Assembly: GCA_007859835.1 (NCBI GenBank)
Contig: SJPJ01000001.1
Coordinates: 2,166,431 to 2,230,430 of the forward strand
Origin: Novipirellula herctigrandis
GTDB taxonomy: Bacteria; Planctomycetota; Planctomycetia; Pirellulales; Pirellulaceae
DNA length: 64,000 nt
Direction of reading: 5' to 3'
The notes under the pieces are model-generated. The model saw only the letters and a program-made list of their open reading frames with translations. It did no database searches and was not told where the DNA came from. Of this stretch, positions 37,024-46,813 are shown piece after piece (within the stretch, counting starts at the first letter, position 1; every line of letters starts with the position of its first letter). A program made the position numbers and the translations under genes.

Positions 37024-37287
37024 TCACCCTTCGACTCCGATGACATTTATTCTACAGCCCAGGAAGATGCCTGATGTTGATCCCAGAGGCAACGAGTACG
37101 AACTTGGCCTACCGATCTGGGGGGCACCCACAGTCATCACTTTCTCGCTCTTGATTCTGTAATCCTCTGCCTTCATGCCGCATGTCAGAAAATCGACCTC
37201 AACATCACCGTTCTGGTTGGCCACCCAGCTACTCCAATGGCGAAGTTCCGCCTCAAACAATCTTAGATATGTTGCCACATCTTTCAT
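37024..37287 (-). CDS. Possible small hypothetical protein
   Basis: An 87-aa frame starts at ATG 37287 (MKDVATYLRLFEAELRHW) and has a protein-like N-terminal helix and mixed composition. There is no good ribosome binding site, no recognised domain, and no operon partner. It may be a real short gene, a gene remnant or chance. Confidence 0.3.
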   Translation of the reverse strand: MKDVATYLRLFEAELRHWSSWVANQNGDVEVDFLTCGMKAEDYRIKSEKVMTVGAPQIGRPSSYSLPLGSTSGIFLGCRINVIGVEG

Positions 37288-37980
37288 CGTGATCTCTATC
37301 GTCTTTCCGATTAGAAATCACCGACGATAGCGTGCGATACAAAAACACTGAACCGGTACAAAACAGAGCAAACCAAGGACTCTCAAGTATTTGTAGTACC
37401 ATACATTTCGCCGGATAAAACGTGAGCGTCTTGGTGGGTTACTTCGGGCGTATCGACGCGCAACGAAAACCCTCCACTCTCTATCTCTTCAATCATTGCT
37501 CACCATCTAGACGCCGGACGACACAAGCACCGGCAAACGTTTCACATGGCTTAGCTAATATCGGGACCGATCGTTGCCGATGTTATTAATTTGAAAACGC
37601 GACGAACCTGTACTCCGCCAACCGGACTCGGCGGATGCACCCACCGGCTCGCGGCATCTAAATATTGTTTGGAAAAAACTCTTTTCCCTCGGAACTCATG
37701 AGCGCGTCTGGAGGTTTAAGAACTATCACCTCCACTGCATTGGATCGTTACGATTCTTGCCAAGCACCTGCCTTTGAGAAACCACCGCTTTGTTAACAAA
37801 AGCCAAAATCATCTCCACTTAAACGGCACACCCTCTATTGGGTGAAAACGAAGTGAGATTGGTGGTATGCGATTTACAGAGAAGCTAACTTGCTAAACAA
37901 CAACTCAGGAAGTAGCATTTATGCCCGCCCCCTTGTTATATGTGGCTCACACTGTCACGTATCTTTAGGAAGTTCAAGTA

Positions 37981-38077
37981 TGCTCAACAAACTTGAGCAA
38001 GGGCGGATGCGAGCAGGACTGTAAGTCCTAGAAAAGTGTTTTGTGCAACCTAGATATTGGAGAGTGACAAATTCACT
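37981..38077 (+). promoter_or_regulatory. Three consecutive hairpins in the lipoprotein gene leader
   Basis: Stems are TGCTCAA/TTGAGCA (37981-37999, loop 5), AGGACT/AGTCCT (38015-38029, loop 3) and AGTGA/TCACT (38063-38077, loop 5). The order and spacing suggest a folded leader RNA 100-200 bases before the TTG start at 38178. It matches no riboswitch class I recognise. Confidence 0.35.
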
Positions 38078-38177
38078 TTGGGTAACAGTGTCATCCATGG
38101 TGAAAAGAGTGAATCACCCGGCACCATATGGTCGACGTGTTTTTTGATTGAAGTATTTACCAACGAGGAGTATTGAA

Positions 38178-38351
38178 TTGACCAAACTGTTTTTGCAAAG
38201 CCTATTGTTATTGGGGATTTTTGCAGCTGCGCCAGGATGCTCGGAACGTGAAGCGGTTGTCGTGACCGATGTTCGCTCCGAAGCAGAGCAGCAAGCTGTC
38301 TATGATGATTACGACAAGCAAATGGAGGAAGACGCCAAGAATTACCAGTGA
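38178..38351 (+). CDS. Small lipoprotein preceding the DUF1559 gene, TTG start
   Basis: The start TTG at 38178 is picked because GAGGAG lies about seven bases upstream; the frame is open to another TTG at 38148, which lacks a site. The 57-aa product is a short hydrophobic leader ending in the lipobox APGC, followed by an acidic tail (SEREAVVVTDVRSEAEQQA...). A tiny lipoprotein just before a DUF1559 gene is a recurrent planctomycete arrangement as I recall. The gap of 105 bp to the next gene fits co-transcription. Function unknown; an envelope anchor or pilin-assembly helper is a guess. Confidence 0.7.
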   Translation: MTKLFLQSLLLLGIFAAAPGCSEREAVVVTDVRSEAEQQAVYDDYDKQMEEDAKNYQ

Positions 38352-38456
38352 TCTAATCAATTTTGAATGTCCCGATTTTCCTTGCTTTGTACTCGCGATG
38401 CTCAATCAGTGTCGCTCCTTTAACGTAATGATATAACTGTTTCAAAAGGTACTAAT

Positions 38457-39656
38457 ATGAACTTAAAAAACCCTCCACGTCGTGCTTTCACGCTTGTGGA
38501 ACTCTTGGTCGTCATCGCCATCATCGGCGTGCTGGTAGGCTTGTTGCTGCCTGCCGTACAGGCTGCACGTGAAGCGGCTCGACGAATGAGCTGCAGCAAC
38601 AATGTTAAGCAACTTGGACTCGCATTTCACAACTATCATTCCGCATACAATAAGTTGCCAATGCAATTAGGAGGAACTTATCAATACGGAAAGTTAAACG
38701 CTCCGGGTGTCAATTCCGGAGGGACTTATCGCATTAGTGGACAGGGTAACAACCGTTTCCGATTGTCGTACCTGATCCCGCTGCTACCCTTCTTTGAACA
38801 ACAAGCGATGTGGGAACAAATCTCCAATCCGTTGGCGGATGGCGTACCTACAGATCCGTGGCCAGCCATGGGCCCAGCTCCATGGACAACCGGCTATACG
38901 CCTTGGATGACGGATATTCCTACACTTCGCTGCCCAAGTGATCCTGGCGTCGGCGCTGGAACAATGGGACGTGCCAACTATGGGGTTTGTATCGGCGACG
39001 CCACTCACCGTGTTGACACCGGAATTATTAACTTTACGAATAACCAGTGGTCTACCGGGATCGAAGCGGATGCGATGGGATCTTGTCGAGGTATGTTCAT
39101 CAATCGGCGATATACTAGTTTCCGCGACACATTAGACGGCTTGGCTAACACGATCATGGCAGCCGAATTGGCAACGGATCTCGGCGATCGGGACACGCGA
39201 ACTGCACCACGAAGCTCCAACGATTGGGGCGCGATGCACGGTGGCACGCTACCATGCGAAGGTTACGTTGACCCACTTCGCCCTCAATTCTGGTCGCCAA
39301 CCGCAAACAATGTCATGAGCGGCAACCAAACACGCGGCGGACGCTGGGCAGACGGTGCCCCGATTTACACCAGCTTCGTTACAATCTTGCCGCCAAATTC
39401 GCCTGTTTGTTTGGGCGGCGGCGATTCCAGCTCGGGTGAAATTGGTGCCTCGAGCCGACACCAAGGTGGCGTTCACGTTCTGATGGGTGACGGAGCGGTT
39501 AAGTTCATCACCGAAAGTATTGAATCGGGCAACAAAAATTCACCAAAAGTCCGCTATGGTAATGGGTATCCTCAACCGGGTAACGCCAGTCCATTCGGTT
39601 TGTGGGGGTCATTGGGAACCCGTGCTTCCAAAGAGACGATAGAATCCGAGTTCTAA
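38457..39656 (+). CDS. DUF1559 protein with type-IV-prepilin-like N-terminus
   Basis: This 399-aa protein starts with a prepilin leader, cleaved at RRAF-TLVEL, and a hydrophobic helix ([20 protein letters not shown]), followed by the DUF1559 marks [21 protein letters not shown] and, near the end, [17 protein letters not shown]. Members are exported, pseudopilin-like and expanded in planctomycetes; their task is not established. It is downstream of a small lipoprotein and ends before a strong hairpin. Confidence 0.95.
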   Translation: MNLKNPPRRAFTLVELLVVIAIIGVLVGLLLPAVQAAREAARRMSCSNNVKQLGLAFHNYHSAYNKLPMQLGGTYQYGKLNAPGVNSGGTYRISGQGNNRFRLSYLIPLLPFFEQQAMWEQISNPLADGVPTDPWPAMGPAPWTTGYTPWMTDIPTLRCPSDPGVGAGTMGRANYGVCIGDATHRVDTGIINFTNNQWSTGIEADAMGSCRGMFINRRYTSFRDTLDGLANTIMAAELATDLGDRDTRTAPRSSNDWGAMHGGTLPCEGYVDPLRPQFWSPTANNVMSGNQTRGGRWADGAPIYTSFVTILPPNSPVCLGGGDSSSGEIGASSRHQGGVHVLMGDGAVKFITESIESGNKNSPKVRYGNGYPQPGNASPFGLWGSLGTRASKETIESEF

Positions 39657-39685
39657 AGAAAACCTTCTCGTCACTGTTGTTCATC

Positions 39686-39713
39686 GAAGCCACCTCATTT
39701 TTGAGGTGGCTTC
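39686..39713 (+). terminator. Terminator-like hairpin after the DUF1559 gene
   Basis: GAAGCCACCTCA (39686-39697) pairs with TGAGGTGGCTTC (39702-39713) in a perfect twelve-base stem with a TTTT loop, followed by a weak T-rich tail (TGTGTTT). It starts 30 bases after the stop codon and is the best terminator candidate in the window. Confidence 0.8.
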
Positions 39714-39951
39714 TGTGTTTGGGCTGATGGACTTGCAGTGCGGTCACATCAATTACGTTCGACCAAGCAGTATCGATCTCGACTAACAACCCGGATCGCC
39801 GAGGCGATCTATATTCACTTTTCGTAAACGAAAGTACTCGTTTCCGCTTTTTGACTTCTCGGAGATGAATTACATCCAATAAAATGCGTTGTCGTCAGTT
39901 CACGATATTGGCATTATATTGGTAGGAATTCACTTTAGAGCAAAAGACAAA

Positions 39952-41418
39952 ATGCGCGACCATATTCTTCTGTTTGTCAACGGCCGACAACATCGTGTGA
40001 GCGGGGCCGACGCGTTTATTCCCCTGTCGAATTTTTTGCGCGAACGACTTGCTCTATGCGGAACAAAAATCGTCTGCTCCGAAGGCGACTGTGGGTCCTG
40101 CTCGGTGCTGTGCGGAATCGCTGATGCCGCTTCGGCCAAGCCCACTTTCAAGTACGCCGCCATCGACTCCTGCATCCGCTTTGTCTACCAGCTTGATGGC
40201 TGCAACATCGTGACGGTGGAAGGTATTGCCGACAATGAAAAATCGAGTGGCCAACTGAATAGCGTTCAAAGAGCGATGATCGACTGTCATGGTTCACAAT
40301 GCGGATTCTGTACGCCCGGTTTCGTTGTCGCGATGACGGGAATGCTTGAAAACGACGATCAGCCAAGCGAACGCCAATGGCGGCGTGGTTTGACGGGAAA
40401 TCTGTGCCGCTGTACCGGTTACACACCGATCGTCAAAGCCGGTCTTCAGTGCAGTCAAAACCGTTCGCCGAAAATAAACGAGTGTTTTCCGCCGGCGCCG
40501 ATGGTTGCAGCAATGAGCGGAATTTCCGATGACGAAATCAGAATTGAACACGTCGTTGGTGAAGCTACCCAAACAATCTATTGCCCAACTTCGCTTGAGC
40601 AAGCGACCAACTTTTTGGCTGACAACCCTTCCGCAAAAATCGTCGCCGGCGCCACCGATGTTGGTGTACAGTTCAACAAAGGATTCTGTCACTCCGAAAT
40701 CTGGATGGATCTAAATCGCGTCTCGGCTCTCAAACACCTGAAGTTGGCTGGCAATGCCATTGTTGCGGGTGCTTGCGCCACATGGACGGACATTGAAAAC
40801 CTAGTCGAAAAAAGGCTACCGCAATTTTATGAAATTGTCTCCGTTTTCGGGTCGCCCCAAATTCGCAACGTCGGAACCATCGGTGGCAACATTATTAATG
40901 CCTCACCGATCGCGGACTCACTTCCGTTTCTGTTCGTTACTGGTGCCGAACTTCAAATCGTCGGTAAGTCGGGCACTCGGAAAGTTAACATCAACGACTT
41001 TTATCAGGGCTACAAAACATTCGATATGCAGCCAGCAGAATTGTTGGCACAAGTCAAAATTCCTTTACCGTCTAATGATGAAGAACTTCGACTTTACAAA
41101 ATCTCTCGGCGAAAAGACTTGGACATCTCCAGCTTCACTGCTGCGATTCGCATGAAGCTTGATGGAGAAGCGATTGAGAGCTGTGCGATTGCCTATGGCG
41201 CCGTGGGACCCGTCGTTTTGCGACTGCCGGAAACGGAGTCGTTTCTAATCGGTCGAACGTTTGACCTCAATACGATGGAACAAGCTGGTTATATCGCGGT
41301 GAAAGAAATCGCGCCGATCACGGATGTCCGAGGCGGCGATGAATATCGGTTGCAACTGGCCCGCAACGTGTTGAAGAAGTTCTTTCATGAAGTCCGGGCC
41401 GCAGGAGCACTCGCATGA
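39952..41418 (+). CDS. xdhA: Xanthine dehydrogenase small subunit (2Fe-2S and FAD domains)
   Basis: ATG at 39952 starts the ferredoxin-like domain directly (MRDHILLFVNGRQH); an upstream TTG at 39889 adds a non-conserved leader. The 488-aa protein has the first [2Fe-2S] cluster cysteines in CSEGDCGSCSVLC, the second in GSQCGFCTPGF and GNLCRCTGY, then the FAD-binding module (AGATDVGVQFNKG, IRNVGTIGGNIINASPIADSLP) and its C-terminal part. It transfers electrons from the molybdenum centre to FAD and NAD. It overlaps the large subunit gene by ATGA. Confidence 0.95.
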   Translation: MRDHILLFVNGRQHRVSGADAFIPLSNFLRERLALCGTKIVCSEGDCGSCSVLCGIADAASAKPTFKYAAIDSCIRFVYQLDGCNIVTVEGIADNEKSSGQLNSVQRAMIDCHGSQCGFCTPGFVVAMTGMLENDDQPSERQWRRGLTGNLCRCTGYTPIVKAGLQCSQNRSPKINECFPPAPMVAAMSGISDDEIRIEHVVGEATQTIYCPTSLEQATNFLADNPSAKIVAGATDVGVQFNKGFCHSEIWMDLNRVSALKHLKLAGNAIVAGACATWTDIENLVEKRLPQFYEIVSVFGSPQIRNVGTIGGNIINASPIADSLPFLFVTGAELQIVGKSGTRKVNINDFYQGYKTFDMQPAELLAQVKIPLPSNDEELRLYKISRRKDLDISSFTAAIRMKLDGEAIESCAIAYGAVGPVVLRLPETESFLIGRTFDLNTMEQAGYIAVKEIAPITDVRGGDEYRLQLARNVLKKFFHEVRAAGALA

Positions 41419-43766
41419 ACACCGATTCTTCGAAAACAGCCGAGAGGATCCTGGGCGGAACAGCTGTCGGCAAGTCGATTCCACACGATTCGGCAGTCGG
41501 CCACGTTACCGGTGCAGCTTCCTACATTGATGACTTGCCGTGCCGTGTTGACGAATTGTTCGTCGGCTTTGTCGGTTCACCGGTGGCCAATGGCACCATC
41601 AAATCCATCGATATTTCTAAAGCCATCGATGCCCAAGGCGTGGCGTGCGTGCTGACATCAAAGGATGTTGGGCCGCACAATATTTTCGGACCACTGTTTT
41701 GCGACGAACCGTTTCTAGCAGATAAGGAATTGTTATACGTCGGCCAGCCAGTAGTCGTGATTGCCGCAGAAACCGAACAAGCATTGGCTGAAGCCCGCAA
41801 TTTAGTCACGATCGAAGCCGAGCCGGAAAATCCAATCTTTTCGATCGATGACGCGATCGCCAGCGAGCATTTCATTGGTCCCACGCGACGAATCAAACGT
41901 GGTCATCCCATTAAGGCCATCGCCGGGGCAACCCATCAACTGTCGGGCGAATTTCGAATCGCCGGACAAGAACATTTTTATCTTGAGTCGCAAGCCGCGG
42001 TTGCGTTTCCGGGTGAGCAAAACCAATTGGTCGTTCACTCTTCGACCCAGAACACGACGGAAATCCAAACCATGGTTGCGGAAGTCTTGGGGCTTTCCAT
42101 GCATCAAGTCGTTTGCATTTGCAAACGCATGGGCGGTGCATTTGGTGGCAAAGAAACCCAAGCAGTCATCCCGGCGCTGATGGCTTCGCTGGTTGCACAA
42201 CGCACCGGACGCGCTGCACGAATCGTGTACGACAAAGACACCGATATGTGTGTCACGGGCAAGCGACATCCTTATCGGTGCAATTGGCATGTTGGATTTG
42301 AATCGGATGGCACCATCGTCGGACTCAAGGTTGACTTTTTCTCAGACGGTGGCTCGGCGGCTGACCTTTCGACTTCGGTGATGGAACGAACGTTATTGCA
42401 CGCCGAGAACGCATACTACATCGAAGACATTGAAATCAATGGACGGGTTTGCAGAACAAACTTCCCGCCCAACACTGCGTTTCGCGGCTTCGGCGGACCA
42501 CAAGCGATCGCCTCGATGGAAAATATCATCGAGCGAGTTGCGGAAAAATTAAAAATCGACTCGCTCGATTTGCGTTTGATAAACGTCTACGGAGACACAG
42601 ATCGCAACGTGACTCCGTATGGCCAGCTATACACGGGCAACCATTTGACGGAGATCATGACGACGCTGGCTGAAACGTCGAATTATCGTGATCGCATTGC
42701 GGGCTTAGACCAAAAGAACAAGAACGATTCACTGCGACTGCATGGAATCACGATGACTCCGGTCAAATTCGGCATCTCGTTTACGACCAAGTTTCTCAAT
42801 CAAGCCAACGCTCTGATCAATGTCTACACCGACGGAACGGTTCAAGTCTCCACGGGTGGAACCGAGATGGGGCAAGGGCTTAACACCAAGATTAGGCAAC
42901 TCGTGGCCGACGAGTTTGGCATTCCGTTCCCAAGCGTCATTGTGATGCCGACCTCAACCGAAAAGAACAACAACACGTCGCCAACAGCGGCTTCGGCGGG
43001 CACCGACCTTAACGGCGCGGCCGCTGTGGATGGGTGCCGCATCATCAAATCACGTTTGGCCAATTTTGCTGCTGAATTGCTTGCTTCGCCGAAAGACGGC
43101 TTGATTCCTTCGCCCGAACACATTGCCTTCACCGACGGAATGGTTCGCGATCGTCGTCAACCTAACGCGGGGATGACATTTGCCGAACTGACGCGGAAGG
43201 CTCGCATGGAGCGAATCGATTTGGGCGCGCGAGGGTTTTACAAAACACCCGGTGTCGATTTCAACCGCGAAACGGGACGCGGCAATCCCTTCTTGTATTA
43301 CACCCAAGGCGCCGCAGTCGCCGAGGTTTCGATTGATCGATTCACGGGCGAGCTTTCGGTCGAACGCGTGGATTTGCTGATGGACATTGGAAAATCAATT
43401 AACCCCAAAGTGGACATGGGCCAGATAACGGGCGGATTCATTCAGGGCATGGGCTGGGTAACGGCTGAGAGTCTTGTCTACGACGACGGCGGAAGACTTT
43501 TGACGCACTCCCCGACGACTTACAAAATTCCGGCCATCACTGATCTTCCCATTGATTTCCGCTGTGCGATGTTCCCCAACGACGACAATTTGCATTGTGT
43601 TCGTCGTAGCAAAGCGGTCGGTGAACCACCGCTAATGTTGGGAATTGCCGTTTGGGCCGCAGTCAAAAATGCATTGACGTATTTACCGAGTGAAAAGGAT
43701 CCTAACTTAAAGTTGCCCGCAACCGGAGAAGAGATTTTGCGTTGTTTAACGGAAATGGAATGTTGA
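41415..43766 (+). CDS. xdhB: Xanthine dehydrogenase large (molybdopterin-binding) subunit
   Basis: This 783-aa molybdenum-hydroxylase subunit keeps the residues that define purine-oxidising enzymes: FGGKETQA near the cofactor, Arg357 in AFRGFGGPQ (bovine Arg880 position), GGTEMGQGLNTK, and the catalytic base Glu737 in GEPPLML (bovine Glu1261 position). This supports xanthine or hypoxanthine rather than aldehydes as substrate. It is coupled to the small subunit by ATGA and followed by the XdhC maturation factor. Confidence 0.95.
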   Translation: MNTDSSKTAERILGGTAVGKSIPHDSAVGHVTGAASYIDDLPCRVDELFVGFVGSPVANGTIKSIDISKAIDAQGVACVLTSKDVGPHNIFGPLFCDEPFLADKELLYVGQPVVVIAAETEQALAEARNLVTIEAEPENPIFSIDDAIASEHFIGPTRRIKRGHPIKAIAGATHQLSGEFRIAGQEHFYLESQAAVAFPGEQNQLVVHSSTQNTTEIQTMVAEVLGLSMHQVVCICKRMGGAFGGKETQAVIPALMASLVAQRTGRAARIVYDKDTDMCVTGKRHPYRCNWHVGFESDGTIVGLKVDFFSDGGSAADLSTSVMERTLLHAENAYYIEDIEINGRVCRTNFPPNTAFRGFGGPQAIASMENIIERVAEKLKIDSLDLRLINVYGDTDRNVTPYGQLYTGNHLTEIMTTLAETSNYRDRIAGLDQKNKNDSLRLHGITMTPVKFGISFTTKFLNQANALINVYTDGTVQVSTGGTEMGQGLNTKIRQLVADEFGIPFPSVIVMPTSTEKNNNTSPTAASAGTDLNGAAAVDGCRIIKSRLANFAAELLASPKDGLIPSPEHIAFTDGMVRDRRQPNAGMTFAELTRKARMERIDLGARGFYKTPGVDFNRETGRGNPFLYYTQGAAVAEVSIDRFTGELSVERVDLLMDIGKSINPKVDMGQITGGFIQGMGWVTAESLVYDDGGRLLTHSPTTYKIPAITDLPIDFRCAMFPNDDNLHCVRRSKAVGEPPLMLGIAVWAAVKNALTYLPSEKDPNLKLPATGEEILRCLTEMEC

Positions 43767-43859
43767 TAGAAAGGCTTGCAGATCCCTGCATTTCAAAGCC
43801 GGTGGTTACACAGTAATCTTAATCAACGTACTTCCCCACGCGTCACGGAGAGCGAGCCC

Positions 43860-43910
43860 ATGACTTTTCCTAGGGTCCTGGCCAGAACGTCGAAAGCAAT
43901 TCAACTTTGA
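43860..43910 (+). CDS. 16-codon mini-ORF overlapping the XdhC start (possible coupling leader)
   Basis: ATG at 43860 follows a GGAG site and encodes MTFPRVLARTSKAIQL, and its TGA stop overlaps the TTG start of the next gene as TTGA (43907-43910). It is too short to be a typical protein. A translational-coupling peptide that helps initiation at the weak TTG is inferred; chance is possible. Confidence 0.35.
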   Translation: MTFPRVLARTSKAIQL

Positions 43911-44701
43911 AAAACAAACTAACCCACATCGAAGCGCTCTCCAAAATTGCCGGTACTGGTGCGCCGTTTGTTGCGATAACGATGGTGGAATCAACCGGCA
44001 GCACACCGCAAGATGCGGGATCAAAAATGTTGGTTGATGAAACGGGTTTAATTCATGGCACCGTTGGCGGAGGAAAAGTAGAGCACCGTGCGATCGAATT
44101 CGCCAAATCCATGATCGACGATGTTTCGCGAAATCGCCAGATCGTTGATTGGCACCTCAAACGAGACATTGGAATGACTTGTGGGGGATTGGTAAAACTT
44201 TTCTTTGAAGTCTACAACCGCAGAGATTGGCACATCGTTGTATTTGGTGCCGGGCACGTGGCACAATCGCTGATCCAACTATTGTTGACGCTTGATTGTC
44301 GAGTGACTTGCCTGGACCCCCGACAAGAATGGATCGACAAAATTGAAAACCAAAAACGACTGACAAAGATCTGCACCCCCAAACTATCACAGTACGCAGA
44401 AAACCTTTCTTCCAAAGATTTTGTGGTCTGTATGACGATGGGGCACTCGACTGATCGACCTGTTCTTGAGTGCATTTTCAAAAACAACATTCAGCCAGCA
44501 TACCTGGGCGTGATTGGAAGTAAGTCGAAAAAAGCAGCTATTGTGCGGGAGTTAAAGGAAGGTGGAATTGATGCCGATCTTGCATCGCAGTTCATTTGTC
44601 CGATGGGTTTGCCCATTGGCTCGAATCAGCCAGCCGAAATTGCCATCAGCATCGTCGCCCAGATGCTGGAGCAACGCGACGCCGGAAAGGAGACGAGCTA
44701 A
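43907..44701 (+). CDS. xdhC: XdhC-family molybdenum cofactor maturation factor
   Basis: This 264-aa protein starts at TTG and has the XdhC/CoxI features: VESTGSTPQDAGSKMLVDETG, the GTVGGGKVEHRAIE turn, a Rossmann-type centre VVFGAGHVAQSLIQLL, and the C-terminal YLGVIGSKSKKA with GLPIGSNQPAEIAISI. In Rhodobacter XdhC binds and protects sulfurated molybdenum cofactor and inserts it into XDH. It lies 140 bp after xdhB and runs convergent, seven bases apart, into adenine deaminase. Confidence 0.9.
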   Translation: MKNKLTHIEALSKIAGTGAPFVAITMVESTGSTPQDAGSKMLVDETGLIHGTVGGGKVEHRAIEFAKSMIDDVSRNRQIVDWHLKRDIGMTCGGLVKLFFEVYNRRDWHIVVFGAGHVAQSLIQLLLTLDCRVTCLDPRQEWIDKIENQKRLTKICTPKLSQYAENLSSKDFVVCMTMGHSTDRPVLECIFKNNIQPAYLGVIGSKSKKAAIVRELKEGGIDADLASQFICPMGLPIGSNQPAEIAISIVAQMLEQRDAGKETS

Positions 44702-44708
44702 GACGAAA

Positions 44709-46355
44709 TCACTTGGCTGGTTTCTCCTCAACAAACAACGGAACAAATTCAAACTTGTCGCTATCAAAAAGGCCTTTGTCGCTCAGCTTTAGTGACGGAA
44801 TGACCAACAATGCCATAAAGGATAGCGTCATGTAGGGTGCACGAAGCGATGACCCCAATTCAGTTTTCAATCGCTGGTCCATCTTGCTGTACGCCTTTCC
44901 AACCGACTCGCAAGAATCGGTTGACATCAAACCGGCAACCGGCAGCGGCAATACATCCGTTTGGCCGTCCGCAGAAATTGACAAACCGCCCTGCTCGTTA
45001 ATGACGGCGTTGATTGCCGCTGACAAATCTTCATCGTTGGTTCCAATGGCAACGATATTGTGGGAATCGTGTGCAACCGACGACGCAAACGCACCCGACT
45101 TTAGCCCAAATCCTGAAGCAAACGCGACTGCAGGAGAAGCATCTTTGTACCGATTGACGACAACGATTTTCAAAATGTCGCGTGCAACATCGGCAACCAC
45201 ATTTCCGTCTTGAACTCGGCACGGTCGCTGAATCTGATTCGTAAACAGTTGCCCGCCGATGGCTTGCATCACCCGAATCGTTGTCCCGGATGCGGCCACT
45301 TGCAACTGACTTGGCTGAATTGGAGTCGCCGTAAAGTTGTTAACGGTTTCGGCCGGAGGGACCGCGAGCAAACTTTTACCTTGATCCGCAACCAAGACGC
45401 CATCGAGGTAGGTTTTCAAGATGTGGAATTCGGTTAAATCTTCTGTGACAATAAAATCCGCCTGGTCGCCGACGCGCAACAGCCCGACATCGAGATGGTA
45501 GTGTTCCACCGGATTGACGCAGGCGACTCTCAGTACATTCATCCGATCTAAACCATTGGCAACTGCCCGCACGACAAGTCGGTTGATATGCCCCTCCAAA
45601 AACTCATCTGGATGCTTGTCATCACTGCACAGCATGCAGGCATCGGGATAGTCATCGATTAGAGAGTGCAAAGCGTCAAAATTTCGCGCTGCGGAACCCT
45701 CGCGGATAGCAATCTTGCAACCAGCCGCCAATTTATCCTCGGCTTCTTCTCGTGTGAAGCATTCGTGGTCGGTCGTGATCCCTGCCGCAAAGTATGCAGC
45801 GGCTTCATCGCCACGCAAACCAGGAGCATGCCCGTCCACCGGTTTGCCGTTGTGTGCAGCAGCGGCAATTTTTTTCATCACTTCGGTTGAACGATTTAGC
45901 ACGCCTGGAAAATCCATCATCTCGCTGAGGTAACCAATTCGGTCGTCCGCAAGAAGTTTGGCGACAGCATCCGCATCCAGACGGCCGCCTGCCGTTTCAA
46001 ATGGAGTGGCGGGCACACAGGCCGGAGCGCCAAAACAGAATTTGAATTTCGACTGAGCCGCGTTTCGCAGCATCAGTTCGATACCCTCGATACCGCAAAC
46101 GTTGGCAATTTCATGCGGATCCGAAACCGTAGCGACGGTGCCATGTGTTACGGCGACTCGAGCAAACTGCCCCGGAAGCAACATCGAGCTTTCGACGTGA
46201 ATATGTGAATCAACGAACCCGGGCAACAAATAATTCTCGACCGCGTGGTCAAGTTGATCAATCGCCGTGATTCGTCCATCGGCAACCGAGACTTCAGCCG
46301 CAAAGATTTCGCCTTGATGGACGTCAACAAGGTTGCCCCTAACTTTAAATTCCAT
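44709..46355 (-). CDS. ade: Adenine deaminase
   Basis: The start at 46355 (MEFKVRGNLVDVH) gives 548 aa; the longer frame to 46385 is not supported. It is an amidohydrolase with the metal site HIHVESSM, SDPHEIANV (bacterial adenine deaminase mark), GHAPGLRGDEAAAYF and TDHECFTREEA, and the C-terminal domain HDSHNIVAIGTNDEDL. It converts adenine to hypoxanthine, which XDH then oxidises to xanthine and urate. Being convergent with xdhC places both in one purine-catabolic locus. Confidence 0.95.
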   Translation of the reverse strand: MEFKVRGNLVDVHQGEIFAAEVSVADGRITAIDQLDHAVENYLLPGFVDSHIHVESSMLLPGQFARVAVTHGTVATVSDPHEIANVCGIEGIELMLRNAAQSKFKFCFGAPACVPATPFETAGGRLDADAVAKLLADDRIGYLSEMMDFPGVLNRSTEVMKKIAAAAHNGKPVDGHAPGLRGDEAAAYFAAGITTDHECFTREEAEDKLAAGCKIAIREGSAARNFDALHSLIDDYPDACMLCSDDKHPDEFLEGHINRLVVRAVANGLDRMNVLRVACVNPVEHYHLDVGLLRVGDQADFIVTEDLTEFHILKTYLDGVLVADQGKSLLAVPPAETVNNFTATPIQPSQLQVAASGTTIRVMQAIGGQLFTNQIQRPCRVQDGNVVADVARDILKIVVVNRYKDASPAVAFASGFGLKSGAFASSVAHDSHNIVAIGTNDEDLSAAINAVINEQGGLSISADGQTDVLPLPVAGLMSTDSCESVGKAYSKMDQRLKTELGSSLRAPYMTLSFMALLVIPSLKLSDKGLFDSDKFEFVPLFVEEKPAK

Positions 46356-46813
46356 AAAACGTTCAATATTCGAAGAAGTACGCATTAGCCGCGCTTTTTT
46401 GCATCAATGACGATTGGCTTGTTCGCAGAAAACCTCATCACCGGTACCGTCTTTCGTGCCAACTGCCACGCGAAGCAATTCATGATCCTCCCTATTGTAT
46501 TGATAACGGTACTTTGCCAAAACCTATTCAAAATACCGTGCATACTGATGATGCTTCGTTAATGGCAATCGCCCAAGGTGTTACAACGGAGATGGACGCT
46601 TTGCGGTTCGTAAATCGATACTCAACGCGTCTGGCATAGCACTGCTTTATGGCGTAACTATGAGGTTTGATTTATTTCCGCCCCATCCAACTATAGAGAT
46701 CATGGAACCGCTCTAGTAAAATTGGGTAAGCTCGCTTCAGTAATCTGCTATCGATGTTCGGCCGATTGCCGAGAACCCCGCCTCGGCCAACTCATTCCCA
46801 AGGATCTCGCCCC
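46356..46813. other. Divergent intergenic region between adenine deaminase and xylanase
   Basis: No gene, repeat or palindrome that I can support is present. Promoters of both flanking genes must lie here, but no convincing -35/-10 pair was picked. Confidence 0.5.

Larger units (their letters stand above)
36933..38177. other. 1.2-kb region with few or no genes, ending in a structured leader
   Basis: Apart from a weak 87-codon minus-strand frame at 37024-37287, no gene is supported. The last 200 bases before the lipoprotein gene hold three short hairpins at 37981-38077. The base composition is more A/T-rich than the flanking coding sequence. It may be an old insertion scar plus a long 5' untranslated region. 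Confidence 0.5.

Noticed and set aside
38011-38030. Anticodon-arm-like hairpin with a CTGTAAG loop, resembling tRNA-Tyr
   Set aside because: No acceptor stem pairs across the flanks, no T-loop consensus follows, and the D-arm is not convincing.
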